From IMG/VR virus record IMGVR_UViG_3300005096_000101, positions 1 through 47,499 of that record: a DNA stretch of 47,499 nucleotides; one strand, written 5' to 3'. Positions 24,637 through 32,308 of the stretch are shown one piece after another. A program made the position numbers and the translations under genes. Every line of letters begins with the position of its first letter. The stretch's first letter is position 1. The notes under the pieces were generated by a model, which was given only the letters and a program-made list of their open reading frames with translations, was not told where the DNA came from and ran no database searches. The stretch comes from a virus.

Positions 24637-26399
24637 TGACTATTACAACCACTACTCGTAAAGCAACTGGAACAGGAAATGGAGTTGTTACAAATTTTCC
24701 CCATTCCTTTTTTGTAAAACAATCCGATGACCTTGAAGTTTATCTCTATGATATAACTTTAGATACTTCCACTCTTTTAGCTTCAAGTCTATATACTGTT
24801 AATGGAGTTGGAAACAATTCTGGAAGTGTGGATTATCCACTTACTGGTTCTCCCATTACTTCTAATTTTAAAATAATTACAATTAGAGTTGTAGAATATA
24901 TTCAAAATTTGGATGCAAATAATCAAGATGGAATTTTACTTGAAAATGTGGAAATTCAACTTGATGATGTTGTAATGCAAATTCAACAAGTGGCTGATAA
25001 ACCAGATGGTCCGCTTAATCCTGTTGCCAATGCTATTGCAGTTTTTGACGCGGCGGGTAATCTTATTAATGGTATTGATATTGCAGATGTTAATAATGCT
25101 GCTAATAGTGCTACTGCCGCAGCTCTTTCAGAAACAAATGCCGCAGCAAGTTATGATGCTTTTGATGATAGGTATTTAGGAGATAAAACTGCCGATCCAA
25201 CATTAGATAACGACGGGAATGCGCTTTTAACTGGTGCATTGTATTTTAATTCAACCGTAGATGAAATGCGTATCTGGAACGGTGCGGCTTGGATCGCCAC
25301 ATTTACCACTATCAGTGGGGCGCTTGTAGCTGCAAATAATTTAGCTGATTTAACAAATGTTCCAACAGCACAAACTAATTTACAAGTGTATTCAAAAACA
25401 GCTAGTGACACTCGCTATAATCCGGCGGCCTCTTTAGCTAGAAATCTAATAATCAACGGCGATTTTCAAGTATGGCAACGTGGAACTAGTTTTAATACTG
25501 GTAGTACTCGTATATATACATGCGATAGATGGTCATATTTACGTGCTGGTGCTGCTGCACATACAGTTTCTCAATCAACTGATGTACCAACAGTTGTTCA
25601 AAGTGGGCACAAATCTGTTTATTCTTTTTTAATAGATTGCACTACAGCGGCTACTACGTTAGCCTCCACAGATTTTACTATCCTTATACAAATACTTGAA
25701 GGTTATGATTTTGTAAATATAGCAGAAAAAGAATTTACTTTAAGCTTTTGGGTTAAGGCAACTAAAATTGGTACATACTGTGTAGCGTTTAGAAATAATG
25801 GTGTGGATAAAACTTATGTGGCTGAATATACTGTAGATGTAACAAATACTTGGGAGAAGAAAACTATAACAGTTTCTGCATCGCCAAGTACTGGAACGTG
25901 GGATTATACAGATGGTATTGGCTTGCAAGTAACTTTTACCTTAGCGGCTGGTACTTCAATCCACACAACACCAGACGCATGGAATACAGGCAGTTTCTTA
26001 GCGACTGTAAACCAAATAAATGCAACAGATAGCATTAGTAATGACTTTCGCTTATCTCAAGTACAAATAGTAGAAGGGGCTATAGCTACTGATTTTGACA
26101 ATGGCGGTAAATTTGCCGATGTTCTGGCTATATGTCAGCGATATTATACAACTAGGTCAGTAAACTTTGCCTCAGATATTATAAGTGGTTCAGTTTATGG
26201 CATTGATATTGCGCATATACAGAATATGCGCGTAATACCGGCGTTGGTTTTTTCAAATAATGTAGTAAATGGTTTTCCTCTTGCTGACCCCTCTGTATCT
26301 AACAGTACAAAAGAAAAGTTTTTAGCTTCTTCTACGGCAAGCTCCAGCGTGACTAATGGAGCTTTTAGTTTTACCTATACAGCAGATGCGGAGTTATAA
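24636..26399 (+). CDS. Tail fibre protein with T7-type N-terminus (587 aa)
   Basis: Residues 1-120 match the T7-type tail fibre attachment domain (ATGTGNGVVTNFPHSFFVKQ, then a Y-VNG-G beta layout and GILLENVEIQLDDVVMQIQQ). A linker with coiled-coil and collagen-like features leads to a glycan-binding type module beginning LARNLIINGDFQVWQRGTSF (residues about 267-420), a domain often used in phage adhesins. Residues 520-587 are probably an exchangeable tip. It binds the nozzle/adaptor by its N-terminus and the host surface by its C-terminus. Confidence 0.85.
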   Translation: MTITTTTRKATGTGNGVVTNFPHSFFVKQSDDLEVYLYDITLDTSTLLASSLYTVNGVGNNSGSVDYPLTGSPITSNFKIITIRVVEYIQNLDANNQDGILLENVEIQLDDVVMQIQQVADKPDGPLNPVANAIAVFDAAGNLINGIDIADVNNAANSATAAALSETNAAASYDAFDDRYLGDKTADPTLDNDGNALLTGALYFNSTVDEMRIWNGAAWIATFTTISGALVAANNLADLTNVPTAQTNLQVYSKTASDTRYNPAASLARNLIINGDFQVWQRGTSFNTGSTRIYTCDRWSYLRAGAAAHTVSQSTDVPTVVQSGHKSVYSFLIDCTTAATTLASTDFTILIQILEGYDFVNIAEKEFTLSFWVKATKIGTYCVAFRNNGVDKTYVAEYTVDVTNTWEKKTITVSASPSTGTWDYTDGIGLQVTFTLAAGTSIHTTPDAWNTGSFLATVNQINATDSISNDFRLSQVQIVEGAIATDFDNGGKFADVLAICQRYYTTRSVNFASDIISGSVYGIDIAHIQNMRVIPALVFSNNVVNGFPLADPSVSNSTKEKFLASSTASSSVTNGAFSFTYTADAEL

Positions 26400-26400
26400 G

Positions 26401-27360
26401 ATGAAAATTGATATAACTGGATTCGTCAAGATTGGCGACATGTTAAGTGGCGGTGGCTTAGCTGCAACTAGCGATGATGATATAGGTACAACTGGATATG
26501 TTTCCAGCCCTCAAGGGTGGGCAGGGGTTATCTTTCCTGCACCGACAAAAGTCGAAAAGGTAGTTGTTACATCCGCAGGTAACGGTTTTGATGCCTCTGG
26601 TTTGACAACAAGTATAACCCTAAATCTTCGCGCTAAGACGGGAGCTGCACCTATAAGCAGAACTGACGGCACTGTTCTGGCGACGCAGGCGTTCACCGAC
26701 CAGAATGTGCAATATACAAAAAGTCTTACCTCAAATGATGTTACAACAGAGTGGGATCATGTGTGGGTTGATGTTCAGACTGGTTCATGGTCCGTAATTG
26801 CTGAAATTGAAGTGTACGAGCCTGATGTTGCTTCAGCGCCAGAGCCATTGTCATCAACCAATATAACGATTATGCAAAAGTCTTGCGATGATGGGTTCAT
26901 GTTACCTCAAACTGTCATCTACGTTCCGGGATTTTATATGACATTCAATGCCCCTGTTGCTGGTGTGGCTATGGTGGATTTCGTTATAAATCTGACACAT
27001 AAAGGTGATTTGCTACCTACGCCCTTCCTCGGTGCTGTTGGTATTGGCGCAGAGCTTTTTTATAAATACTCTACTGACTTTTCAACGCTTGAGGCCTCCC
27101 CTTGGGTAGGGTTTCCAATCTCCCAAACAAACGGTATTAATATTGATGATAGAGACCCGGCACACTATGCAAATGTTAGCTTGAATTCTTCGCTTCAGAT
27201 CAACCCTGGGTTCTACAAGTTTGGGATAAGGATGAGTGGGCACACAACCGGCACTACGCAAGACTTTATTGTCGGGATACTTGCTGAAAGTGGCAAAGGA
27301 TTAAACGGGTTTAGAATTACTTATATTCCTGGCGCAGATTTTTTTAATATGAATATATAA
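26401..27360 (+). CDS. Second tail fibre/adhesin subunit (319 aa)
   Basis: ATG 26401 follows the fibre stop by 1 nt with GGAG at 26391-26394; the longer frame from 26356 lies inside the fibre. Residues 1-140 (KIGDMLSGGGLAATSDDDIG, VSSPQGWAGVIFPAPTKVEK, then SWSVIAEIEVYEPD) look like a discoidin-type galactose-binding beta-sandwich; the remainder is another beta-rich domain. Base composition is richer in G+C than the flanking genes, suggesting exchange. It is probably the receptor-binding tip or a fibre partner. Confidence 0.7.
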   Translation: MKIDITGFVKIGDMLSGGGLAATSDDDIGTTGYVSSPQGWAGVIFPAPTKVEKVVVTSAGNGFDASGLTTSITLNLRAKTGAAPISRTDGTVLATQAFTDQNVQYTKSLTSNDVTTEWDHVWVDVQTGSWSVIAEIEVYEPDVASAPEPLSSTNITIMQKSCDDGFMLPQTVIYVPGFYMTFNAPVAGVAMVDFVINLTHKGDLLPTPFLGAVGIGAELFYKYSTDFSTLEASPWVGFPISQTNGINIDDRDPAHYANVSLNSSLQINPGFYKFGIRMSGHTTGTTQDFIVGILAESGKGLNGFRITYIPGADFFNMNI

Positions 27361-27370
27361 GGAGTTTATT

Positions 27371-28036
27371 ATGAAAGGTATTATTTGGCATTGGACTGGG
27401 GGTTCACATAATGTAGGAAAGAAAGATAAAAAACATTATCATGAAATTATAGCTGGTAATGGTGTAAGTGTTTTAGGAGATTGGCCTATAAGTGCTAATG
27501 AAAAAATTGTTAAAGGTCAAGGATATGCCGCACATACTTTTAATAGCAATACAGGTTTTATAGGACTGGCTATTGCTTGTATGGCAGGTGCAACTAAACG
27601 CCCATTAACTTACGGTAAATATCCTCCAACGAAAAAACAAGTTGATGAACTTATAATTTCTACAGCGCATTATTGTAGAGTGTATAACATTCCTGTTTCT
27701 CGTACAACTACACTTTCTCATGCTGAAGTGCAAACAAATCTTGGAATTAAACAACGAGGTAAATGGGATATTATTGCCCTTCCTTGGCTGAAAAAGAAAG
27801 GCGCGCTTGCTGTAGGTGATTATCTTCGGGCACGAGTAAAAACAGAAATTAAAAGGCAACAACTAAATGAAGAAAAACAAACTACAGTAAATACTACTAG
27901 TACCCCCAAAAAGAGAAAGAAACTACCAATACTTGAGGCAGTAATTGTAGCCTTCCTTGGAACAATTACTTTCTTTTTCGAAAAATTAATTGAACTTTTA
28001 CAAGGAGTTTATAATGAAATTCTCAACATATTTTAA
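27371..28036 (+). CDS. Endolysin: N-acetylmuramoyl-L-alanine amidase with C-terminal membrane helix (221 aa)
   Basis: It starts behind AAGGAGTTTATT. The amidase_2/PGRP fold is shown by IIWHWTGG (zinc His7), the YAAHTFNSNTGFIGLAIAC core (51-70), SHAE (His117) and KWD (Asp133). It would cut the bond between muramic acid and L-alanine. A Lys/Thr-rich linker (160-185) leads to a hydrophobic segment (about 186-205, PILEAVIVAFLGTITFFFEK) near the C-terminus, unusual for a soluble endolysin and suggesting membrane tethering. The gene overlaps the holin-like gene by 23 nt. Confidence 0.85.
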   Translation: MKGIIWHWTGGSHNVGKKDKKHYHEIIAGNGVSVLGDWPISANEKIVKGQGYAAHTFNSNTGFIGLAIACMAGATKRPLTYGKYPPTKKQVDELIISTAHYCRVYNIPVSRTTTLSHAEVQTNLGIKQRGKWDIIALPWLKKKGALAVGDYLRARVKTEIKRQQLNEEKQTTVNTTSTPKKRKKLPILEAVIVAFLGTITFFFEKLIELLQGVYNEILNIF

Positions 28037-28208
28037 AGGCAACCGTACATTAATCATTGCAAGAACTATTATGTTATTGGGTCTATTACAGCAATATGGT
28101 CCAAACATGTTTCCCACTGAATACCTTGGTTTAATCATGTTTAGTATAGCGTTGCTTATGGAGCTTATGCGCTGGATTACAACCACGCCTGTGAGGAAAA
28201 ATGTTTAA
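28014..28208 (+). CDS. Holin-like small membrane protein (64 aa)
   Basis: ATG 28014 is preferred over 27990 because it follows CAAGGAGTTTATA, the same start context as the amidase. Residues 13-30 and 39-58 are hydrophobic (LIIARTIMLLGLLQQYG and YLGLIMFSIALLMEL), with a basic start and a basic end (TTPVRKNV). Two membrane segments, short length and position between endolysin and spanins fit a holin. No sequence family is recognised, so this is a contextual call. Confidence 0.65.
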   Translation: MKFSTYFKGNRTLIIARTIMLLGLLQQYGPNMFPTEYLGLIMFSIALLMELMRWITTTPVRKNV

Positions 28209-28416
28209 CTTATTGTTACCTATTGGCAAATTACTTTATGGCATTATCAGCCCATTTATAGGACCGCTAATAGCCTACTGGAAAGGAAGACGTGATGCAC
28301 GAAGGGATATGGAGTTGGAAGCACTCAAAGAAGAAGATAGGCTTATTAAAGAGGCCAATGATGCTGGGCGCGATGTTGATCCTGGCCGGTTGCGTGACAA
28401 GTATTTCAGGGACTAA
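28201..28416 (+). CDS. Inner-membrane spanin-like protein (71 aa)
   Basis: A hydrophobic N-terminal segment (LLLPIGKLLYGIISPFIGPL, residues 4-23) is followed by YWKGRRDARRDMELEALKEE, a charged helix, and RLRDKYFRD. Small proteins with the WKGRRDA start and R-RD-YF-type end are found beside a nested lipoprotein in alphaproteobacterial phages. It would pair with the lipoprotein encoded in another frame at 28358 to disrupt the outer membrane. It is shorter than classical Rz (about 150 aa). Confidence 0.6.
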   Translation: MFNLLLPIGKLLYGIISPFIGPLIAYWKGRRDARRDMELEALKEEDRLIKEANDAGRDVDPGRLRDKYFRD

Positions 28417-28528
28417 TAAAGTTGCTTGTAGAGTATTTGAACCTATCCGCGCTAGTGATAAAGATACCGCAATAACTAAACGCCAAGTAATTGTGCATAA
28501 TGCTAAGTGGGATAAGTTGTGTGATTAG
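28358..28528 (+). CDS. Outer-membrane spanin-like lipoprotein, Rz1 type (56 aa)
   Basis: The start is placed at ATG 28358 (or 28361) after AAAGAGG; a longer frame from 28292 has no such site. The sequence MMLGAMLILAGC gives a lipobox LAGC with Cys12 as the acylated residue after signal peptidase II cleavage. The end NAKWDKLCD resembles short o-spanins of proteobacterial phages (HNAxW-LC). It overlaps the preceding spanin-like gene in a different frame, the usual nested arrangement. Its stop overlaps the convergent helicase stop. Confidence 0.72.
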   Translation: MMLGAMLILAGCVTSISGTNKVACRVFEPIRASDKDTAITKRQVIVHNAKWDKLCD

Positions 28529-29727
28529 AACTTTTTACCTACAGGCTCGTAACAAATACCAACTCCAGGTACAACTTTTTTTCTAAGGTGTTTACCTGTA
28601 ATTAATAATTCTATAAATTTTGGAATTTCCATTGTAGGAATTTTAGTAGCCAGAAACCGAACAAGCATATATTCGGGGACTGGCTGCTTTTTATTTTGTA
28701 GCCAGGCTTCCAGTATAAAGTGTTCTGTCTCTGCCATAACCGTTGCACGACCACCACTTGCCATCGCCTTGAATAGATCGGGCATCGCCGCCTCCGCTTC
28801 TAATAGCCATGCAAAAGCCCTACGGTAGTCGCCTATGGTAATTACAAGATCATCATTACGGGAAGCACTTGCAACCATGCAAAGCTTTAGAAGGTGCGCC
28901 GACCGCCTTGTGTTATAGTGTTGTAATTTAGGATGAATAGGGTTAGGCGCATTGCCGCCAAGGTGCCATGGTCCGAATGCACTTTTAGCTTCTATACTAA
29001 ACTCCATTTCCCCATACATATTTGAAACAGTTTGTAAATCTTTAACCAGTTCTTTATTCAGTTCTTTTTTCTTTTCTTTCTTTGCAAAAATATCTACAAT
29101 GTTTATTTCACCGGAGTATATTAAAAGCGTTCTAGAAAGAAAACCTTCTTCCCAAGCGTGTTCAGGTAATGATTTTACAAAGTAAGTTGGCACTCCGCCA
29201 GAGAAAATATTTATTTGAGTGTGTGGAATTTCATAATGTAAATCCTTTCCGCGCCTACGCTGTGTATACTTATGGCAATCATACAGGTTTGTTAAATTTA
29301 CCATAAAAGCTTTATCATATTCTTGTAATAAATCTCCAAGTTCATTGACAGATATTAAAAGAGAATTATAAGTAATTGTACTGGGAGTTACTTGTGGCTT
29401 TATTAAAGTTTTTTGACTATCGTGAAGTTCATCAATCAAACTAGCTGAAGTCATAGACATTGCACTCACATACGCCTTATCTAATTCTTCCCAATATTCA
29501 CGTACCTTAACTGTCATAAGAGTTTTACCTACCCCAGGCGGTGCCACTGTCACAACATATAAATTCGGATACAGTATACCGATAGCATTATCAACCCAAA
29601 CTTTTCTTTCAAGCGCTCCTGCAATAATAGAAATACCGGCCCATTTCTGGAACAGTTTAGGAGAAGCAGATAAGGATACCGATTGGATAAAACTATCTAT
29701 CCAATCTTCTTTTATTCGTTTGTTCAT
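28525..29727 (-). CDS. Putative replicative helicase ATPase, DUF3987-like (400 aa)
   Basis: The N-terminal part (FQKWAGISIIAGALERKVWV, then YPNLYVVTVAPPGVGKTLMT) has Walker A APPGVGKT at residues 62-69. A NELGDLL motif (about 127-133) takes the Walker B/sensor place, followed by FSGGVPTYF. This layout is that of the DUF3987/RepA-like hexameric helicases found in phage replication operons. A helical C-terminal domain ends in CYEPVGKKF. It overlaps the polymerase stop by ATGA, so the two are translationally coupled and likely act together at the fork. Confidence 0.75.
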   Translation of the reverse strand: MNKRIKEDWIDSFIQSVSLSASPKLFQKWAGISIIAGALERKVWVDNAIGILYPNLYVVTVAPPGVGKTLMTVKVREYWEELDKAYVSAMSMTSASLIDELHDSQKTLIKPQVTPSTITYNSLLISVNELGDLLQEYDKAFMVNLTNLYDCHKYTQRRRGKDLHYEIPHTQINIFSGGVPTYFVKSLPEHAWEEGFLSRTLLIYSGEINIVDIFAKKEKKKELNKELVKDLQTVSNMYGEMEFSIEAKSAFGPWHLGGNAPNPIHPKLQHYNTRRSAHLLKLCMVASASRNDDLVITIGDYRRAFAWLLEAEAAMPDLFKAMASGGRATVMAETEHFILEAWLQNKKQPVPEYMLVRFLATKIPTMEIPKFIELLITGKHLRKKVVPGVGICYEPVGKKF

Positions 29728-31289
29728 AAAATGCCTGAGAGAGAGAAAGAATTTTTATTAGAAACTTTAATATATTCTGGAGTTGTTCTTGTATCTTTTC
29801 CTTTCCAAGGTATAAGTCCGTGCAAATTTCCTGAAGGCTTACCATCTGTATACTCAACGTTTCCCCAATTCCAGCCGATCTTTGCTTCTACAGGTACAAT
29901 AAATTCTCTGCCATCTTTAAGTAGCATTGGTACTCGAAGTGCTTCAATTGCCCAGGGAATTACTTCGTCTTCTTCTTCCTCTTTGTATTCGAAAAGAATA
30001 TTATCATGCACCTGAGCAAGAAGACAAACTCTATGTTCTTTCCACAGTTGCAAAATTCCTGTGTTAATTTCATCGCCAGTCATTGATTGTGGCTGGTAGG
30101 CAACTGCTTCACGAATAACCTTAGCATCAGTTGCTCGGCCAAAGAAAAATCTTCTACGGTTAAAGAAGGGAGTTTGTAAAAAATGTAAATGTTTAAGATC
30201 ATACTTTACACTTTCATGATAAGCTGAGATACAAGGAAAAGTTTCAAAGTATGCTACTTGAAAATCCTTAATAGGTTGTACAGGCAGTTTTGTATGCATT
30301 GCCATTGTATGAGGCTGACCAATATAATTAGTTCCATGCCCTAGTTTCTTTGCCATATCTCTGTAAGTAAAATCTCTATAAAAAATCTGATCAGCAATAG
30401 TACGATCTAATTTTCTATCCCCCGTCCATGGTAAATCTTTCCAAGCCATTTTACAGACATAAGTATGAAGATCGCCAGACTCACAAGCATCTAAATAGGA
30501 ACTTGCAAATTCTTCGCCGTATGAGTCAAGAAATAATTCTCTACAAATTGCGCCAACATTTCTTGAGTCTGCTTGTTCGAGATCAAGATTGGCATACTTA
30601 TACCCCGAACGGGCACGAAAACAAGAACGTAAACTTCGTGCAATATTTTGTGCATTAGAACCTGTTTCGTATTCTGTTTCAGCGGAAGATAACCGTCCTG
30701 TATTTGTTCCTGCTATATTATAAGAGGAACTGAAACAACCATCTTTATCTAATGGGGTTTCAAGAAACTGTCTTTGCTTTTCGTAATCACGGAGGAAAAG
30801 TAAATGATTACAAATAGGCTCTGCATAATAATATTGTGTAAGTTTTTCTAATGCTTCTCTATCAGCAGTTCTACCGTATTTACCTGTACTTTTTGAACGG
30901 TTTTTTATTTCTGGAAGACCCAGTACATCATAGAATAGAGAACATAATTGTTTAGAACTACGCCAATTAATTTTAATCCCCAAACCTTGTTCAATAATAT
31001 CTGTAAGATTTTTAGAAAGAAATTCTATTTTCTTTTTGTTATCAGCAAGCACTTCATTCCACTTATGCCGATCAACTAACAATCCTCGAAGTTGCATTTC
31101 AAGAATTGGAGCTTGAAGGTCCAGAGAAAATTGATAAGTATTCATAGATATCTCATCAGTATTTTTCTGTAATCCTTCAAGCACTTCAAGCGTAACACAA
31201 CAGTCAAGCCCATTGTACACCCAATCAGTTTCATTATCTGATAGGTTAGTCATGACTGCAATGTCAGTAGTGTTTATTATTTTTACCAC
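29724..31289 (-). CDS. Family A DNA polymerase, polymerase part (521 aa)
   Basis: The start is GTG 31289, preceded by AGGA with 9-nt spacing. Motif A is LDLEQADSR (Asp236), motif B RDMAKKLGHGTNY (Arg310, Lys314, His318, Tyr322) and motif C QVHDN (His428-Asp429-Asn430). The position equivalent to E. coli Phe762 is His, and the motif C Glu is Asn; both differ from the usual residues. Residues 25-29 (YNGLD) form an Exo III motif (Y-x3-D), but Exo I and II are absent: they are in the gene at 32308-33324. The enzyme is therefore a split polymerase. Confidence 0.9.
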   Translation of the reverse strand: MVKIINTTDIAVMTNLSDNETDWVYNGLDCCVTLEVLEGLQKNTDEISMNTYQFSLDLQAPILEMQLRGLLVDRHKWNEVLADNKKKIEFLSKNLTDIIEQGLGIKINWRSSKQLCSLFYDVLGLPEIKNRSKSTGKYGRTADREALEKLTQYYYAEPICNHLLFLRDYEKQRQFLETPLDKDGCFSSSYNIAGTNTGRLSSAETEYETGSNAQNIARSLRSCFRARSGYKYANLDLEQADSRNVGAICRELFLDSYGEEFASSYLDACESGDLHTYVCKMAWKDLPWTGDRKLDRTIADQIFYRDFTYRDMAKKLGHGTNYIGQPHTMAMHTKLPVQPIKDFQVAYFETFPCISAYHESVKYDLKHLHFLQTPFFNRRRFFFGRATDAKVIREAVAYQPQSMTGDEINTGILQLWKEHRVCLLAQVHDNILFEYKEEEEDEVIPWAIEALRVPMLLKDGREFIVPVEAKIGWNWGNVEYTDGKPSGNLHGLIPWKGKDTRTTPEYIKVSNKNSFSLSGIL

Positions 31290-31300
31290 AGAAATTAATC

Positions 31301-31663
31301 CTAGGGGTTTACGAAGGTTGTAGGCAAACCAATACCCTGCATGTAGGCAATTTCTCTCTGAACGCCGATTGATTTTTCCCAGTTACCGAAAGTAAGAACA
31401 ATCATTTCATGTGAAGCAATCATCATAGCTTTATTATACTCCCACCAAAAAGAAGCGTCTGTTGGTAGGTTATACTTTATCGCCATTTCATGACAATGTA
31501 CAATAGATGAGTATAATCCCAAATCAATTTGAGAAGTTTCAGTATAAGAACGTGCAGCAAGTCGACGTTTAAATTCACTCGCAACAAAACGCTCTACTGT
31601 TTCAAAATTAATGTTAACAGTGGTAGGGCTTTCATCTGAGTAAGGGCTAGCGATGTATATCAT
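31301..31663 (-). CDS. DUF1937 / nucleoside 2-deoxyribosyltransferase-like protein (120 aa)
   Basis: MIYIASPYSDESPTTVNINF, then YNKAMMIASHEMIVLTFGNW, then EKSIGVQREIAYMQGIGLP, follows the Rossmann-like pattern of DUF1937 and nucleoside deoxyribosyltransferase relatives (ASPYs, D/E--a--a--vv, S-Gv--Ei-yA---G-P). A nucleotide-metabolism role is probable; the substrate is unknown. It is one of four small genes lying between the exonuclease and polymerase halves. Its start overlaps the previous stop (TGAAATG). Confidence 0.72.
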   Translation of the reverse strand: MIYIASPYSDESPTTVNINFETVERFVASEFKRRLAARSYTETSQIDLGLYSSIVHCHEMAIKYNLPTDASFWWEYNKAMMIASHEMIVLTFGNWEKSIGVQREIAYMQGIGLPTTFVNP

Positions 31664-31664
31664 T

Positions 31665-31889
31665 TCAGTCTTCCTTTTCCATAAATGTAGTAATTATATC
31701 AATTTGTTTTTCTATAATATTTATTTGTCTGTTTACCGTGCTTATAAGTTTATCACGTTGTACAGCTGCTCGTAGTAATTCTTGATTGCCTTCGCGTAAA
31801 CGATCAATAATTTTTTGCTGAGTTTCTACTTGTTCTTCTAAATTTACTTTATACGGGTTTGTTTTATAAGTATCTTTATAGTCTTCCAT
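31665..31889 (-). CDS. Small coiled-coil protein ending KED (74 aa)
   Basis: It starts at ATG 31889 behind AAAAGGAAAACTGAA. The sequence is almost entirely heptad-like helix (NLEEQVETQQKIIDRLREGN, then LISTVNRQINIIEKQIDIIT). The last residues MEKED come from the ribosome site of the next gene (GGAAAAGGAAGACTGAAATG). The segment around NQELLRAAVQRDKL resembles ENDKLFKAEIQRNE of the neighbouring frameshifted gene, so the two may be paralogues. Function is unknown. Confidence 0.65.
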   Translation of the reverse strand: MEDYKDTYKTNPYKVNLEEQVETQQKIIDRLREGNQELLRAAVQRDKLISTVNRQINIIEKQIDIITTFMEKED

Positions 31890-31904
31890 TTCAGTTTTCC
31901 TTTT

Positions 31905-32109
31905 CTAAAGACGCGTAACAAGTCTATTGATAGTATCTGCGTTTGTAAATACAATCTTTAAACATTCATTTCGTTGAATTTCAGCTTTAAAAAGTTTATC
32001 ATTTTCTTTTAGTAACTCAGAGTTTTTCTTACTAAGTTCTACTACTTGTTCTTTTAAAAGAGTATTTTCTTCTAATAGATTTTTTTTTAAGTAAATTATC
32101 TTTTACCAT
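31905..32109 (-). pseudogene. Coiled-coil gene with +1 frame break at an A9 run
   Basis: ATG 32109 follows AAGGAAGATTAAA. After MVKDNLL the frame meets a run of nine A (T9 on the plus strand, 32090-32098) and ends soon after. Removing one A opens a clean frame to TAG 31905-31907, giving about 67 residues of coiled coil (NLLEENTLLKEQVVELSKKN and on, ending NRLVTRL). The reading is continuous, with good codon use. It may be a homopolymer sequencing error, transcriptional slippage on the A run, a phase-variable gene or a recent mutation. Confidence 0.6.
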
Positions 32110-32110
32110 T

Positions 32111-32308
32111 TTAATCTTCCTTCACTAAAAAATGTTCAAGTTTTTCTTTACTTTTTGCACTACTTAAAATTTGATTTACATAAAGCATAGAATTTAAATC
32201 CCAAGTTTCTTTATCTTCCTTTTTTCTTCTATCATATATTTGCACGTCAATAGTTTTGGCTGACATAAACCATTTAACTGCTACAAAATTATGATTAGAA
32301 TTATCCAT
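32111..32308 (-). CDS. Small hypothetical protein (65 aa)
   Basis: ATG 32308 overlaps the stop of the exonuclease gene (TAATG) and is preceded by AAAAAGGAAGAC, so it is preferred over the in-frame codon at 32353. The protein MDNSNHNFVAVKWFMSAKTI is followed by VQIYDRRKKEDKETW and a helical end LEHFLVKED. It is probably beta-alpha with a basic patch. It ends in KED like its neighbours, because the ribosome site of the next gene encodes those residues. No family is recognised. Confidence 0.65.
   Translation of the reverse strand: MDNSNHNFVAVKWFMSAKTIDVQIYDRRKKEDKETWDLNSMLYVNQILSSAKSKEKLEHFLVKED

Noticed and set aside
28292-28357. Longer N-terminus for the lipoprotein
   Set aside because: No ribosome site there; starting at 28358 gives a normal signal peptide directly before the LAGC lipobox.
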